A stretch of DNA of 64,000 nt, taken from Panorpa germanica. Its lineage: Eukaryota > Arthropoda > Insecta > Mecoptera > Panorpidae. The notes under the pieces are model-generated. The model was not told where the DNA came from. It ran no database searches and worked only from the letters and a program-made list of their open reading frames with translations. Made by a program: the position numbers and the translations under genes. Position 1 is the stretch's first letter. The number at the start of each line of letters is the position of its first letter. Of this stretch, positions 34,231-46,076 are shown piece after piece. Where the stretch lies: the NCBI GenBank assembly GCA_963678705.1, contig OY783212.1, positions 10,416,001 to 10,480,000 on the forward strand, given 5' to 3'.

Positions 34231-37200
34231 ATGTTTTCGGTTTGTAAGCAAACACATCCTGCAACGGCGATAGAATTTTGTGTTACTTGTTATTTTTATA
34301 ATAAGAAAGAAAAATGTTTGGTTACTGCGGGTGCTAATATTTTGAAGGTACATAGAATTATTCCCGATGTTGAACCAGCGGCTAAGGAAAGATATTCAGG
34401 TTAGTAAGTTTGATATATTGTAAATCTGAATTGTAATTCACAACGTATAAATTATTAATTAATTTACAGATCTACGTCCACCAAAAATGCGATTGGAATG
34501 TCTTGCATCATTCGTGTTGTATGGAAATGTTATGTCCCTCCAAGTAGGTTGCTTATATATTCTTTTTACCTATGTTAATTCATTCCTTTATCTGTAAACC
34601 ATTGAAAACTAATTTATATTACAGACGGTATCTCTTAGCGGTAGTCAATGTGATGCTTTGTTACTTAGTTTTCGAGATGCTAAACTTGCATTGGTGCAAA
34701 TGGATGTTCAAACCATGGAATTAAGAACTCTATCCTTACATTACTTTGAGGAAGAAGCAATGCGTGGAGGATGGTCTAGTAATCAACACATTCCAGTCGT
34801 TAGGGTTGATCCAGATAATCGGTGTGCAGTAATGCTTATTTATGGTAAGTGAGAATACGTTTCACATATTGTGGTTATATATCATTTTCTGAAACACTAT
34901 TAAAAGACAAATATAAACTTTCAGGTAATAAATTAGTTGTTTTGCCATTTCAACGGGATCATGTATTAGACGAAATGGATTCTCTCGATACTAAACCTCT
35001 TACAAACGTAAGTCTACAAAAATGTATTGTATGCCAGTTATTGTTAACAATAAGATTTTAATTACACTTTTGTACTGTAAATAGGCAACAGCGTTATCAT
35101 CCAAATGCCCTATTTTAGCATCATATACCATCGAATTAAAGGATTTAGATGAAAGAATAGACAACGTAATAGACATTCAATTTTTGTTTGGATATTACGA
35201 ACCAACGTTAAACATTCTTTACGAACCTGTTAAAACATTTCCCGGGTATGTAAATTGTAAATAAATCAATTTATTTATAAAATTTATGTTACATCCCTAT
35301 TAATTATAGGCGGATTGCTGTTCGTACAGATACATGCTGCATGGCTGCTATAAGTATTAACATTCAACAAAGGGTTCATCCGATTATTTGGTCTATGGGT
35401 GGATTGCCATATGATTGCTGTCAAATTGTTCCAGTTCCTAAACCAATTGGTTAGAATTTATCAATTGATATCGAAATTATTTAAAAAATTGTAAAAGTTT
35501 TATATAATTTGAAATTATGTTATTTAGGTGGTTGTTTAGTATATGCTGTAAACTCTTTAATTTATTTGAACCAATCTGTACCACCATACGGCGTAAGTTT
35601 AAATAATATCGCAGATCACAGTACTAATTTTCCTCTTAGTAAGTATACATTTATTTTTATGAAAATTGTTTAAAGTCTTACTATTTTTCAACATTTATTT
35701 GTTTTTAGAGCCCCAAGATAATGTCAAACTTAGTTTGGAAGGATCATGCACAGTATTTATATGCCCAGATAAATTAATTTTATCTGTAAACTCTGGAGAG
35801 TTATACGTATTAACATTATTTTCTGACAGCATGAGAACGGTCAGAAATTTTCATTTCTCTAAAGCTGCATCTAGTGTCCTTACATGCTGTGTACGTACTA
35901 TTTTAATGTAAAATTTATACAACTTCAAAATTTACAATAGTTTTATCATTTTTTTAATATTTAATAGATGTGTATTTGTGAAGAAGGTTATCTATTTCTG
36001 GGTTCTCGGCTCGGTAATTCTCTTCTTTTGAGATTCACAGAGAAACATCAAAATAACGTAATAATAACGATTGATGAACTGGACGAAAATTTGGAACAAG
36101 AATCAAAACGACGTCGTATAGATCCCGAAGATCCTCAAACCCATATTGATGTTGAATTTGAAGTATATGGTACCGAAGCGAAAACATCAATGCAATTAAC
36201 GAGCTATATTTTTGAGGTAATAGTTTAGATGTTGAGTTATAATTATTACTTACGTTATAATCATGTATAGCTGTTACTCTGATTGTTTTTTTTTCATAGG
36301 TTTGTGATAGTTTATTAAATATTGGGCCCGTTGGCTCAGTAGCGCCAGGAGAACCTGCTCATATATGTGATGATTTAGTTGGTCCAGATCCAGATGTTGA
36401 ACTAGTAACTACTTCAGGGCATGGAAAGAATGGTGCATTATGCGTTTTGCAGAGATCTGTAAAGCAGCAAATAGTTACAACATTTACATTGCCAGGTTAA
36501 TTATATTTTTTGATGTTCACTCGCGTAAAAAGTGTTTCGGATATAATGTTCTACTTTATTTAATACAGGGGTACTGGATATGTGGACTGTATATAGTGAC
36601 GATAAAACCAATGAATTTGAAGCTAGTCATACATTTATGATTTTAAGTCAAGAGTCAAGTACTATGGTAAGACATTTCTTATACATCTCTTACATGCTTG
36701 TTTTGCAATATAAGTAATTCTTTATATTGGCAGATTTTACAAACTGGAAACGAAATAAATGAAATAGACGAAACCGGATTTTCAACACAAGCACCTACAG
36801 TTTTTGCAGGAAATTTGGGAAATGGAAAATATATAATACAAGTTACAACACGAAGTGTTCGTTTATTGCAAGGTAATTGTAAGAAATATTTATGTACGAT
36901 GTCTAATTAGTTTATTCATTACCGTATGTTTTGTATTTTAGGTATACGAATGGTTCAAAATATTCCTCTTGATTTTGGCTGTTCTGTTATACAAGCATGT
37001 GTTGCTGATCCATACCTTTGCATTTTAAGTGAGCAGGGCCAAGTAATTACACTCGCTTTACGTGAAACACGTTCAGGTCCTAGAATGGCTAATAATCGTA
37101 ATGCAATTGGTGCAACTCCTCGAGTGTTATCTATTTGTGCATACAGAGACATTAGTGGATTATTTACATCTGTTATATCAGAAGATGATCATGCTGAGAC

Positions 37201-40184
37201 TACTGCATCAGCAGATAAGAAAGCAGATTTAAAACCGGAAAATGAAGATGATTTATTATATGCAGATTCAAATGTTATAAAAATTCCCACTTTAGAAGAC
37301 CTTGCCACTCAAATGCCTACAACTTCTATAGACTCATCTTGGTGGCGAAAGCATTTAGTTGAAATTAAACCTACATATTGGTTAATTCTAGTAAGAGATA
37401 ATGGAAATTTAGAAATTTACTCTCTACCAGAGTTACGATTACATTTCCTAATTCGCCATGCAGCACAAGGATTGAAAGTTTTGGTTGATTCTATGGAATC
37501 TGTACCTATGTTACTAAACGTTGCTCAATTTCATGAACAATCTAGTGGAATTACAAACTTGAACTACGACATTAAAGAAATATTGATGGTTGCCCTAGGA
37601 AACCACGGAAGTAGACCACTATTATTACTCCGACTAGAACATGAGGTTCTAATTTATCAAGTTTTTAAATATCCTAAAGGAAATTTAAAAATGAGATTCA
37701 GAAAATTGAATAGTATTATTCTTCATAATATCAATTTTGGAATTAAAGTAGAACCTCTAAATCCTGATGATACTTACGTGCGTTCTAGGGAACATATAAC
37801 AAGAATGCGATATTTTGGAAATATTGCTGGTTACAATGGCGTTTTTATATCTGGATCAAATCCAACATGGTTATTCTTAACTGCTCGAGGCGAGTTACGT
37901 ATTCATCCTATGAATAGCGATGGCGCAGTTCAAAATTTTGCCGCTTTTAATAATGTTAATTGCCCTAAGGGATTTGTGTATTTAAATACAAAAACTGAAT
38001 TAAGAATTTGTGTTTTGCCCACGCATGTATCATATGATGCACCGTGGCCCGTTAGGAAGGTTCCATTAAGGTGTACTCCACATTTTGTTGTATATCATTT
38101 AGAATCCAAAACATATTGTGTAGTAACTAGTACGAGTTTTGTTTCACAAACATATTATAAATTCAACGGAGAGGATAAGGAACTGTCTGAAGAAAATAAA
38201 GGAGAAAGATTTTTGTATCCTCATCAGGATAAGTTTAGTATTTGTTTATTTTCCCCAGCTAGTTGGGAAGTTATTCCAAACACGACAATAGAACTAGATG
38301 AATGGGAACATGTAACATGTTTAAAAAATGTTTCCCTGGCTTATGAGGGTACTACTTCCGGTTTGAAAGGATATATAGCAGTTGGAACAAATTATAATTA
38401 TAGTGAAGATATTACTTCCAGAGGACGGATATTAATTTACGACATTATTGAAGTAGTTCCAGAACCTGGGCAACCACTTACAAAGAATAGATTCAAAATG
38501 GTATACTCAAAGGATCAGAAAGGTCCCGTTACTGCTATTACTCAAGTTTTAGGATTTTTGGTGTCAGCTGTAGGACAAAAAATATATCTGTGGCAACTTA
38601 AAGACAATGATTTAGTAGGTGTTGCATTTATTGACACCCAAATTTATATTCATCAAATGTTGAGTATTAAGAGCTTAATTTTAGTTGCTGATGTTTACAA
38701 ATCTATCAGTTTATTACGGTTCCAAGAAGAATTTAGAACATTGTCCTTAGTTAGTAGAGATTATAGACCATGTGAGATATACAATATCGAATACTTAGTA
38801 GATAATACAACATTGGGCTTTATGGTTTCCGATTCCGATCGCAATTTAGTTACATACATATATCAACCTGAAGCACGTGAATCATACGGAGGACAAAAAC
38901 TCTTAAGAAAGGCAGATTATCATTTGGGGCAGCATGTCAATGCGTTCTTTAGAATAAAATGCAAAGTAGGCGAAGGTGTTGATGAGCGAAAACATTTTTC
39001 AGGGTCTGATAGAAGGCATATTACTATGTTTGGTAAATATTTCTTCAGATTTGTTATGTTTATAATAATATTGATGCAGTACTTTATTATTCTTTCTTTA
39101 CAGCTACTTTGGATGGGGGTCTTGGTTATATAATGCCGATTCCAGAAAAATGTTATCGGCGTTTATTATTACTTCAGAATATGTTAGTAACTCATTCACA
39201 ACATCTGGCTGGCCTTAATCCCAAAGCATACCGGTAATGTATAAGTTTTCTTTATTCATATTTTGTATTTAAATTTAAAATTATCTTAGATCTAAATTTA
39301 CACTAAGTTGATAACAATATCATATCGTAGATCTTTAATTGGAGTAAATAGAAAATGTATTATAGAAGACGATACAGTTTGTGCGTTTTATATCTGCCAC
39401 AAAATATTACTGGCAATAGGTTGAATAAAATTGTATGTGGCCATTAAATTTTGGTTCTTTTATTAAATATTTACACCACATCTTTTGGAGACTCAATAGC
39501 CTGCATTAATTATTTAAAAAAAGTGATCTTCACAAATATTACAATTTTAAATAGTGTAAGTTTAAAATAATTAATTAACATTTTTTGTAGGACTTACAAA
39601 ACATCAAGAAGACTACAAGCTAACCCCGCAAGAAATGTAATAGATGGAGATTTAATAGCTTCGTACTTGTATTTACCAGCAAGTGATAAGTTGGAGGTAA
39701 TCTTTATAACACATTCCCTCTATTTTTTTCGTAGTGATCATATTATAACAAAGTATAAATTAAAAATGAACTTTTTCCGTTTAAAAATAATCATTTTTGT
39801 TTATTTCATGTCATTTCATAATCTTTCCAGTCAATTTAATGTTATATATAAAGCATTAAGAAAACAAATATAAGACTGTCGTAACAATTATGTAGTTGAT
39901 ACGTTTAGATACAACATATACGGATATGCTATATAACTGTCTTAAATGATATATATGATGATATGATATATAATAGATGATTGTTAAAAAACCTTTTTTT
40001 TTGCTCTCTGTTGTAATAACTTCAACGGATAATTTGAAAATATTATATTCGTAATATAATTTTATTTTAATGTGATGTATTAATAAAAATTATTTTTTTT
40101 TAGGTGGCAAAGAAAATTGGTACTAAAATGGAAGATATAATTTATGATTTATCTGATATTGAAAAATTAACTGCTCATTTTTGA
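34231..40184 (+). CDS. CPSF1: cleavage and polyadenylation specificity factor subunit 1 (CPSF160)
   Basis: Sixteen exons (34231-34399, 34470-34543, 34625-34844, 34925-35007, 35085-35245, 35310-35449, 35528-35638, 35709-35890, 35968-36216, 36300-36495, 36569-36666, 36734-36872, 36942-39032, 39104-39233, 39591-39696, 40104-40184) close in phase to 1409 codons, near the 1440-1455 of human and fly. CPSF160 is the scaffold of the nuclear complex that recognises AAUAAA and cuts pre-mRNA. Evidence: the start [20 protein letters not shown], the three beta-propeller layout without a compact motif, the basic KRRRIDPED in the acidic loop, [34 protein letters not shown] with RGRI in the CPSF_A region, [16 protein letters not shown], and the end [19 protein letters not shown]. 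Exon 13 (2091 nt) is by far the longest. An AATAAA overlaps the stop codon. Nothing is broken. Confidence 0.97.
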
Positions 40185-40189
40185 ATAAA
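40184..40189 (+). promoter_or_regulatory. AATAAA overlapping the CPSF1 stop codon
   Basis: The last base of the TGA stop is the first A of AATAAA. A second AATAAA is at 40243-40248. If the first were used, the 3' untranslated region would be only a few tens of bases. Confidence 0.5.
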
Positions 40190-42051
40190 TGTATTTTTAT
40201 AATATTAAATATGCAAAATATAATAATAATAATACTATACAAAATAAATCATAACTATAATTATTTAACATTAAACAACAATATTGTTCACATACTGGCA
40301 GCTTATTGTGAAAGGTATATAGCCCTCTGAGGTATTTTATTAACAGTCTTTCTTTGATAACAGATTTTCTGTTATCAGTCTTGCGTTAAAATACTTAGTT
40401 ATTTCTGTATTCAGGTAATTTTACCCAAATCTTTTTATTATACAGTCCGATTTTTGTAACATTCTTTTAACTACATGCAAGTAGTCTCAGTATTTTGTCT
40501 AGTGTTCTTTTCTTGCACTGCCGAAAATGCTAGTCCCGTATCAGCTAGGTTGGCTTGTTATTTGTTCAATTTATTATATGTTATGAAAGCATTACCGTTG
40601 TACCGATATATGAACTTCGTCACCATATAATCTGTCAACATTGTAGGAGGTTCTCTGTGATAGGCATCAGCATTGGTAATAAATAAAATATGAATATCGC
40701 AATGTATTCCTCATCTTTAAAGAAATACATAATCATGAAGTGTTTATGAAAATGTTTTCCGCGCTTATTTATTAAATTAGATACATTGAAATAATATTTG
40801 AATACTGGTATTCACGATTGGTAACACTCAAAAAAATGTATGTGTATGTGGTAACCCTAATATTTACTAAATTTATGTTTATATTTTTTATGGTTATATA
40901 AATTCAAGCAAATTCAAGCCTAATTAAATTAAGTCGATTGATGAGTCTGGTTTGTGGATGAGTCACATCGCCGTATTATAATTGTTTTCATTATACTCTG
41001 TGAATAAAATACTTGTATCTTAGATCATAATAATGCCTATTATATGTAGTCATTGTTAAGTGTTGTTAAGGCACAAAGAAAAATCGGTTTTGTCTGGTCC
41101 GGAAATATTTTTTAGTTAAGAAATGTAAATACAATAAATTCTCATTTGTATTTCGTTGAGAAGTAAAAAATATTCATATTAGTTTAACTTAAGGTATCAT
41201 AAAAACACATCTATTGTAGTTTAGTAGTTTTTTTTATTGATTAGAACAGATTAGAACATAAATATTAATATTAATAACAAAGTATTTAAAAGTTGAAAGT
41301 CGTGAAAGTGATCGCTAACTGCAAGAAATAAGATTAACTAGTCATATCTCTCCTATCAAGTTATTACTATTTCGTTCCTTGTTCTAAATACTAAATCATA
41401 TCATATAAATTTATGAGTATATAAACTGTATATGTCAAATAATTTCTTATTACATCACTTTCTGTTATCTAATTAAAATTATAATTTTATCAATTTTTTT
41501 TGTTATTACACACACACTGTATGTCTGTAATTACTCAACATACAAACTTTTTTCTGATAACTAAATCCAACAATTTTTTTAAGATAAAATTTTGCAATAA
41601 TGGCGATATCATTCTTTTTTGTAATGAATGATAACATATTACATTAAACAGTGATTCATTTATATTTTTTCTCTTTGTTCTTTTAATTAGCCTTTAAAAT
41701 AGTTAACTAATAAATATCTTAACATATGACTTAGTAATTAACAAAATTTTTTAACGAAAATATCTTATATTATGGAAGTTTTTCACCTATTATATATAAG
41801 ATTCTAATGTTTTTTAGGTAAACTAATGTGAAAATTTGCGGAATACACAATGAATATGTGAAGTTATTTCAGATGTAATTACACCAGTTGTACATGATCA
41901 TGTTGAGGCTGAAAGCTATGAGACTACGCTTGTTTAAAAGGTGATAAAAGATACAAAAAGTTGACAACAGTAATAATTACAAAAACATTTTGAAATATTG
42001 CATGCGGAATTACGTGTTACAAAACAAGGTTTTATTGTATAATATACGAAA
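40190..42051. other. CPSF1-ABHD12 spacer
   Basis: AT-rich. Two short less AT-rich patches occur. One at about 40470-40570 is open for 28 codons on the minus strand without a start. The other, at about 41875-41935, is open on the plus strand after TTATTTCAG. The latter may be a 5' leader exon of ABHD12. No gene is called. Confidence 0.4.
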
Positions 42052-44733
42052 ATGGATGTAAATCTCAATGGTTTAACACCGTTTGCTGTATTTATAATTA
42101 TTTGTCGGTCAGTTGTTATTCCTGCATTGTTGATTGCTCTATATTGGACAGGGTTGTAAGTAGTGTTTTATATTTCTAATCTGTTATGCCGCTTATGTGT
42201 TTATATGCTTCTTAATGTGTTCATCATTTTACCAAAACCTACATTTACAATAAAGAATTTCAGAGTATAAATTATCTAAAATATATGCGACGCAATTGAT
42301 ATTTTATTTTAATTGGGTTATGGGGTAAAATTTGCTATGGTATTAGAAATTCAGTTACCAATACGCAATAAATTTTGAAAGTTTTGTATATTGCATGATT
42401 ATAAATATAACAATGAAGTACATATCCACTCAACACAGTTACCAAATTACAGGTAACAAAAGTTACCTGTTACATAAACAATTTTACCTAATAAAAATAT
42501 TTTGTGATCTATTTTACTGCATTTTGTAAAATGAATTTACTCTTTTGCGGATTAGCATACTTCTTCTTAAGAAATCCTTTTAAAGGATTAAAAAATCTTA
42601 GGATGCCCTTTTAAATGATTAAAGGCTATAAATAAGTTATACAGTCATAAACAACTATAATACAATTATAAAACAAGACCCTTTTCTGAATATATATCAT
42701 TAGGTTTAGTTTAAGTAAAATGTTACATGAATGTAAGGTAAAATCGATGTTTTGTGTTTAGCGGGTATTATGTAATATACAAGTATTTTAATGCCATTTT
42801 AAAATAACCAGTATCAAATAATTTTTTCCAGAATTTTATATGCAACATTTAAGTTAGGTCTTGGAATTTTTGTTCTTATTTTCATAGTTCTACCACTCAT
42901 TTTTAAATATTCCTTGACACTACAAAGGGGAATTCTTTTCTTGAATTTTGGTGAGTAAAATAGAAATTTATACAAGAATTATAAATGAATATTTGTTCAT
43001 GATTACTTTATTTTAATCAAATATTTGTAAAGTAATTAATATACTAATTAAAATTTTTGGGTTAATTCATTAATTTATAAATTCTTAGTAATCCATAATT
43101 CAGTTATGAAATAGAAGTCTTTTCTATTACATTAATAAATTGTATCTTGTTTCCAGTACAATTTCCACGAAACGTTGATTTTTCAAACCCTGAAAAACTT
43201 GGACTATTTGGTACACGTAATTTTTATGTAACGTATAGAGATTTAAAGTCTGCAAAACATTTCAAATATTCTGAAAGCCGGAATAATGATGAACCAGAAC
43301 AAACTGAGGATGATATTGCATTAGGTGTTTGGCATATTTTACCAGCATCTGTCGCAGAAGAATTTGAACAAAATAAAGAAGGGTCAGATGTTATTGTTTC
43401 GGAATTAAAATCTTACGATAACAGCGCAGATGGATATAATGATGCATTAATAGGCGAAATACATACTATAGATAATTATGAAGAAAATACTCGCAATATA
43501 AACAAAGGCAATGTACACACATTACATTCAAAGGAAAGATTTGATTTTGATTACATTAACATTACTAAAACCAAGAGGGAATTTTTTGAGCGAAGTTTAA
43601 AAAATGGAATGCCTGTAGTATTATATCTCCATGGCAATTCTGGATCTCGAGCTGCTAAGCACAGGGTTGAACTATATCAAGTGTTAAGAAAATTGGATTA
43701 TCACGTTATAGCGTTTGATTACAGAAGTTAGTTTGCATTTAATATTTATTACTTTTGCTAAATAGATAAATTTGTATAGGCTTATAACTTATTTTTTTAA
43801 GGCTATGGTGACTCATGTGTAGTACCTCCATCAGAACATGGTGTAGTTACGGATGCTCTTGCGGTTTATAAGTGGCTTTGTCGACAATCTAAAGGACCAA
43901 TATATGTATGGGGGCACTCATTAGGTAATATTGTTAACAACGCATGTTCTTGTAAATATGAGTATGAATAGAATTTACTAATTAAATAAGTTATGTAGGA
44001 ACTGGTGTCTCGACACATCTTCTTTCACTAATGAATGGGGAGATGGTTGGACCTAGAGCTCTTGTTTTAGAAAGCCCATTTAGCAACATAAGAGAGGAAG
44101 TTCGCGAACACCCATTTGCTAAGGTATTTATTAAGTAATTAGATATATAAGAGATCAATATTTTTGTCAATTCTGTAACAATACCTTAAGTCCAAATAAT
44201 TTAGTATTTGAAAATATTTTACATAAAATACTTCTTTTCAGTTATTCCGATACTTGCCATGGTTTGACGCTTTAATTGCTCAGCCTATGCATGATAACAT
44301 GCTCCGCTTTGAATCTGATCGCCATATTAACAATTTTAAACAGCCTATTTTAATTTTACATGCTGAAGATGATCTAGTCGTGCCCTTTAAACTAGGCTAT
44401 AAGGTAATTGGTGAATAAGTTAATGACGTACATGAAACAAGGATATATATATATATATATTATTTAAACATGTATAATGTTTTTAAGTTATACAGAATAG
44501 CAGTGGATGGTAGAATGAAAGCTTGGGGACCAATTGAATTTAGACGATTTGATGGCAGTAGTCATTATGGTCATAAGTATATTTGCCGTGATCCAGATTT
44601 ACCTAACTTAATAAGGTATGAAAATTTATATTAAGAGTGATACTTATGTTATTACTTTTTGATTCCCTTAATTATATTTAATTTTACATATTTCAGAAAT
44701 TTCTTTAACAATTACCGTTCTGTGCGATATTAA
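42052..44733 (+). CDS. ABHD12: lysophosphatidylserine lipase ABHD12
   Basis: Eight exons (42052-42155, 42832-42950, 43157-43726, 43802-43924, 43999-44123, 44242-44403, 44488-44615, 44697-44733) give 455 codons. It is an ER membrane serine hydrolase that cleaves lysophosphatidylserine and related lipids on the luminal side. A membrane segment lies within about residues 38-70. VQFPRNVDFSNPEKLGLFGTRNF starts the family region and LGVWHILPA follows. The hydrolase fold shows LYLHGNSGSRAAKHR and the nucleophile motif GHSLG (Ser304). The acid is in HAEDDLVVPF (Asp390 or Asp391), and the base is most likely His430 in GHKYICRDPDLP. Compared with the human protein (398) there is an extra acidic stretch of roughly 60-70 residues between GVWHILPA and VVLYLHGN, within exon 3. 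For exon 7 only the acceptor TTTTTAAG at 44487 keeps the frame. A tempting TACAG a few bases on would run into a stop. Confidence 0.95.
42468..42762 (+). repeat. old interspersed repeat, copy B
   Basis: Sits in ABHD12 intron 1. It matches copy A (29514-29780) in order and spacing over about 270-295 bp, ending in the same TGTTTTGTGTTTAGC block. The copies have many substitutions. Confidence 0.65.
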
Positions 44734-46076
44734 GATAAAGAAGATATTTATATATATTACCAAATAACATATTTTTTACACCAAGTAATTAATAGTAATG
44801 ATTTTAAATTTTGATAAACTTAGGTGCTTATTGTGTAATATAACATACAATGTATTTATTTTAAGTACTATAATAAAATATGTTGAAATATGTGAACTAA
44901 ATGTATTTATTTATTGTTATTTATCATGGATACTTGATCTGATTATTTAGTTTGTATACGGCATATCTTCACGTTGCAATTATAACTATTATTTTACTGA
45001 TATATATCACGTCTGTTTTGAATATATTATTTGAAATCAATCAAATAATTCGTAATTGTATTTCAATGTTAATTACAATATTTTACAAATTAAAGTTTTT
45101 TTTACGAACTGTAATCTTTAATCGGTGCAATCATACACAAAATAAAAAATATGTTCAAACAAAAAATACGTTATTTGACCGATTTTTTTTCAAAATTTAG
45201 AATTTTTATATAATAAATATAAAAGATGATTTCATAGATATAGAAGATGATAGATTGTATTTAACGTGTTCAACGTGAAATAATGTTATGTTATTATTAA
45301 AGGGGATTTTAAATCTATGGGAATTCTTTGCTTTTTATGCTACATAATAAAAATACAAACTTATTTTAAATATTTTATTGCACAAAATTATTGATTTATT
45401 ATAAATTTAATTATATGCAAATTAATTTACAAAGGCACAACGTATAAGTTTATGTATTATATCTTTAATTGAAACAAAATATTCGTTATTTACAATAGTA
45501 TTAACAAATTTAAGTTATAATATAAATATAAAATTGACACTACATTCTAAAAAAATATTACAGTTCTTTAAGACTCAAAAATTGAGTTTATTATTAAACA
45601 TTTAATAACTTATGTATCTAATATATTATCTATCTTATTATAAAATATAATTACACGAATGAATTATTTTTGTTATTTACAAGATAAAATTTCTGAATAA
45701 AAATTCAAAATTACTAAACATTAATAAAAAAGAACTGGTACGAATATAAATTTACATAAATACGTTTCCTTATACAAAATAAAATGAAATAAAATATGTA
45801 TAAATTTAGTTATTACTAGTAGATTTACTCAACTTGCATCAAATTATACATTTGTTGTTAAATGTTAATTGCATAAGTTTATTGTGAGTTGTACTTTAAA
45901 TCTATTTAAATTAAAATTGTTCATGCAGAATAGTAAAAGTAAGAAAACATTTTATACTTTTCTGAGAAATCTTTCCTGCCCTACAAATTTCTCTGTTTTA
46001 CAAAAATGTTGTTTTTAAATAGTTATCATACATAAAATATTAATTAATTAGAATTAAAATATTATATTAAAACAGA
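44734..46076. other. convergent 3' flanks of ABHD12 and lines
   Basis: AT-rich region between two convergent genes. It contains an AATAAA at 44872-44877 for ABHD12 and a (TA)-rich tract. An 82-codon plus-strand frame at 44952-45200 has no ATG start and is AT-driven, so it is not called. Confidence 0.5.

Noticed and set aside
41880-41935. Plus-strand frame after TTATTTCAG ending in a PDZ-like ETTLV
   Set aside because: No upstream exon fits and it lies where a 5' leader of ABHD12 is expected; most likely non-coding.
44952-45200. 82-codon hydrophobic plus-strand frame
   Set aside because: Starts at TTG rather than ATG, and AT-rich composition alone yields such Ile/Leu/Phe-rich frames.
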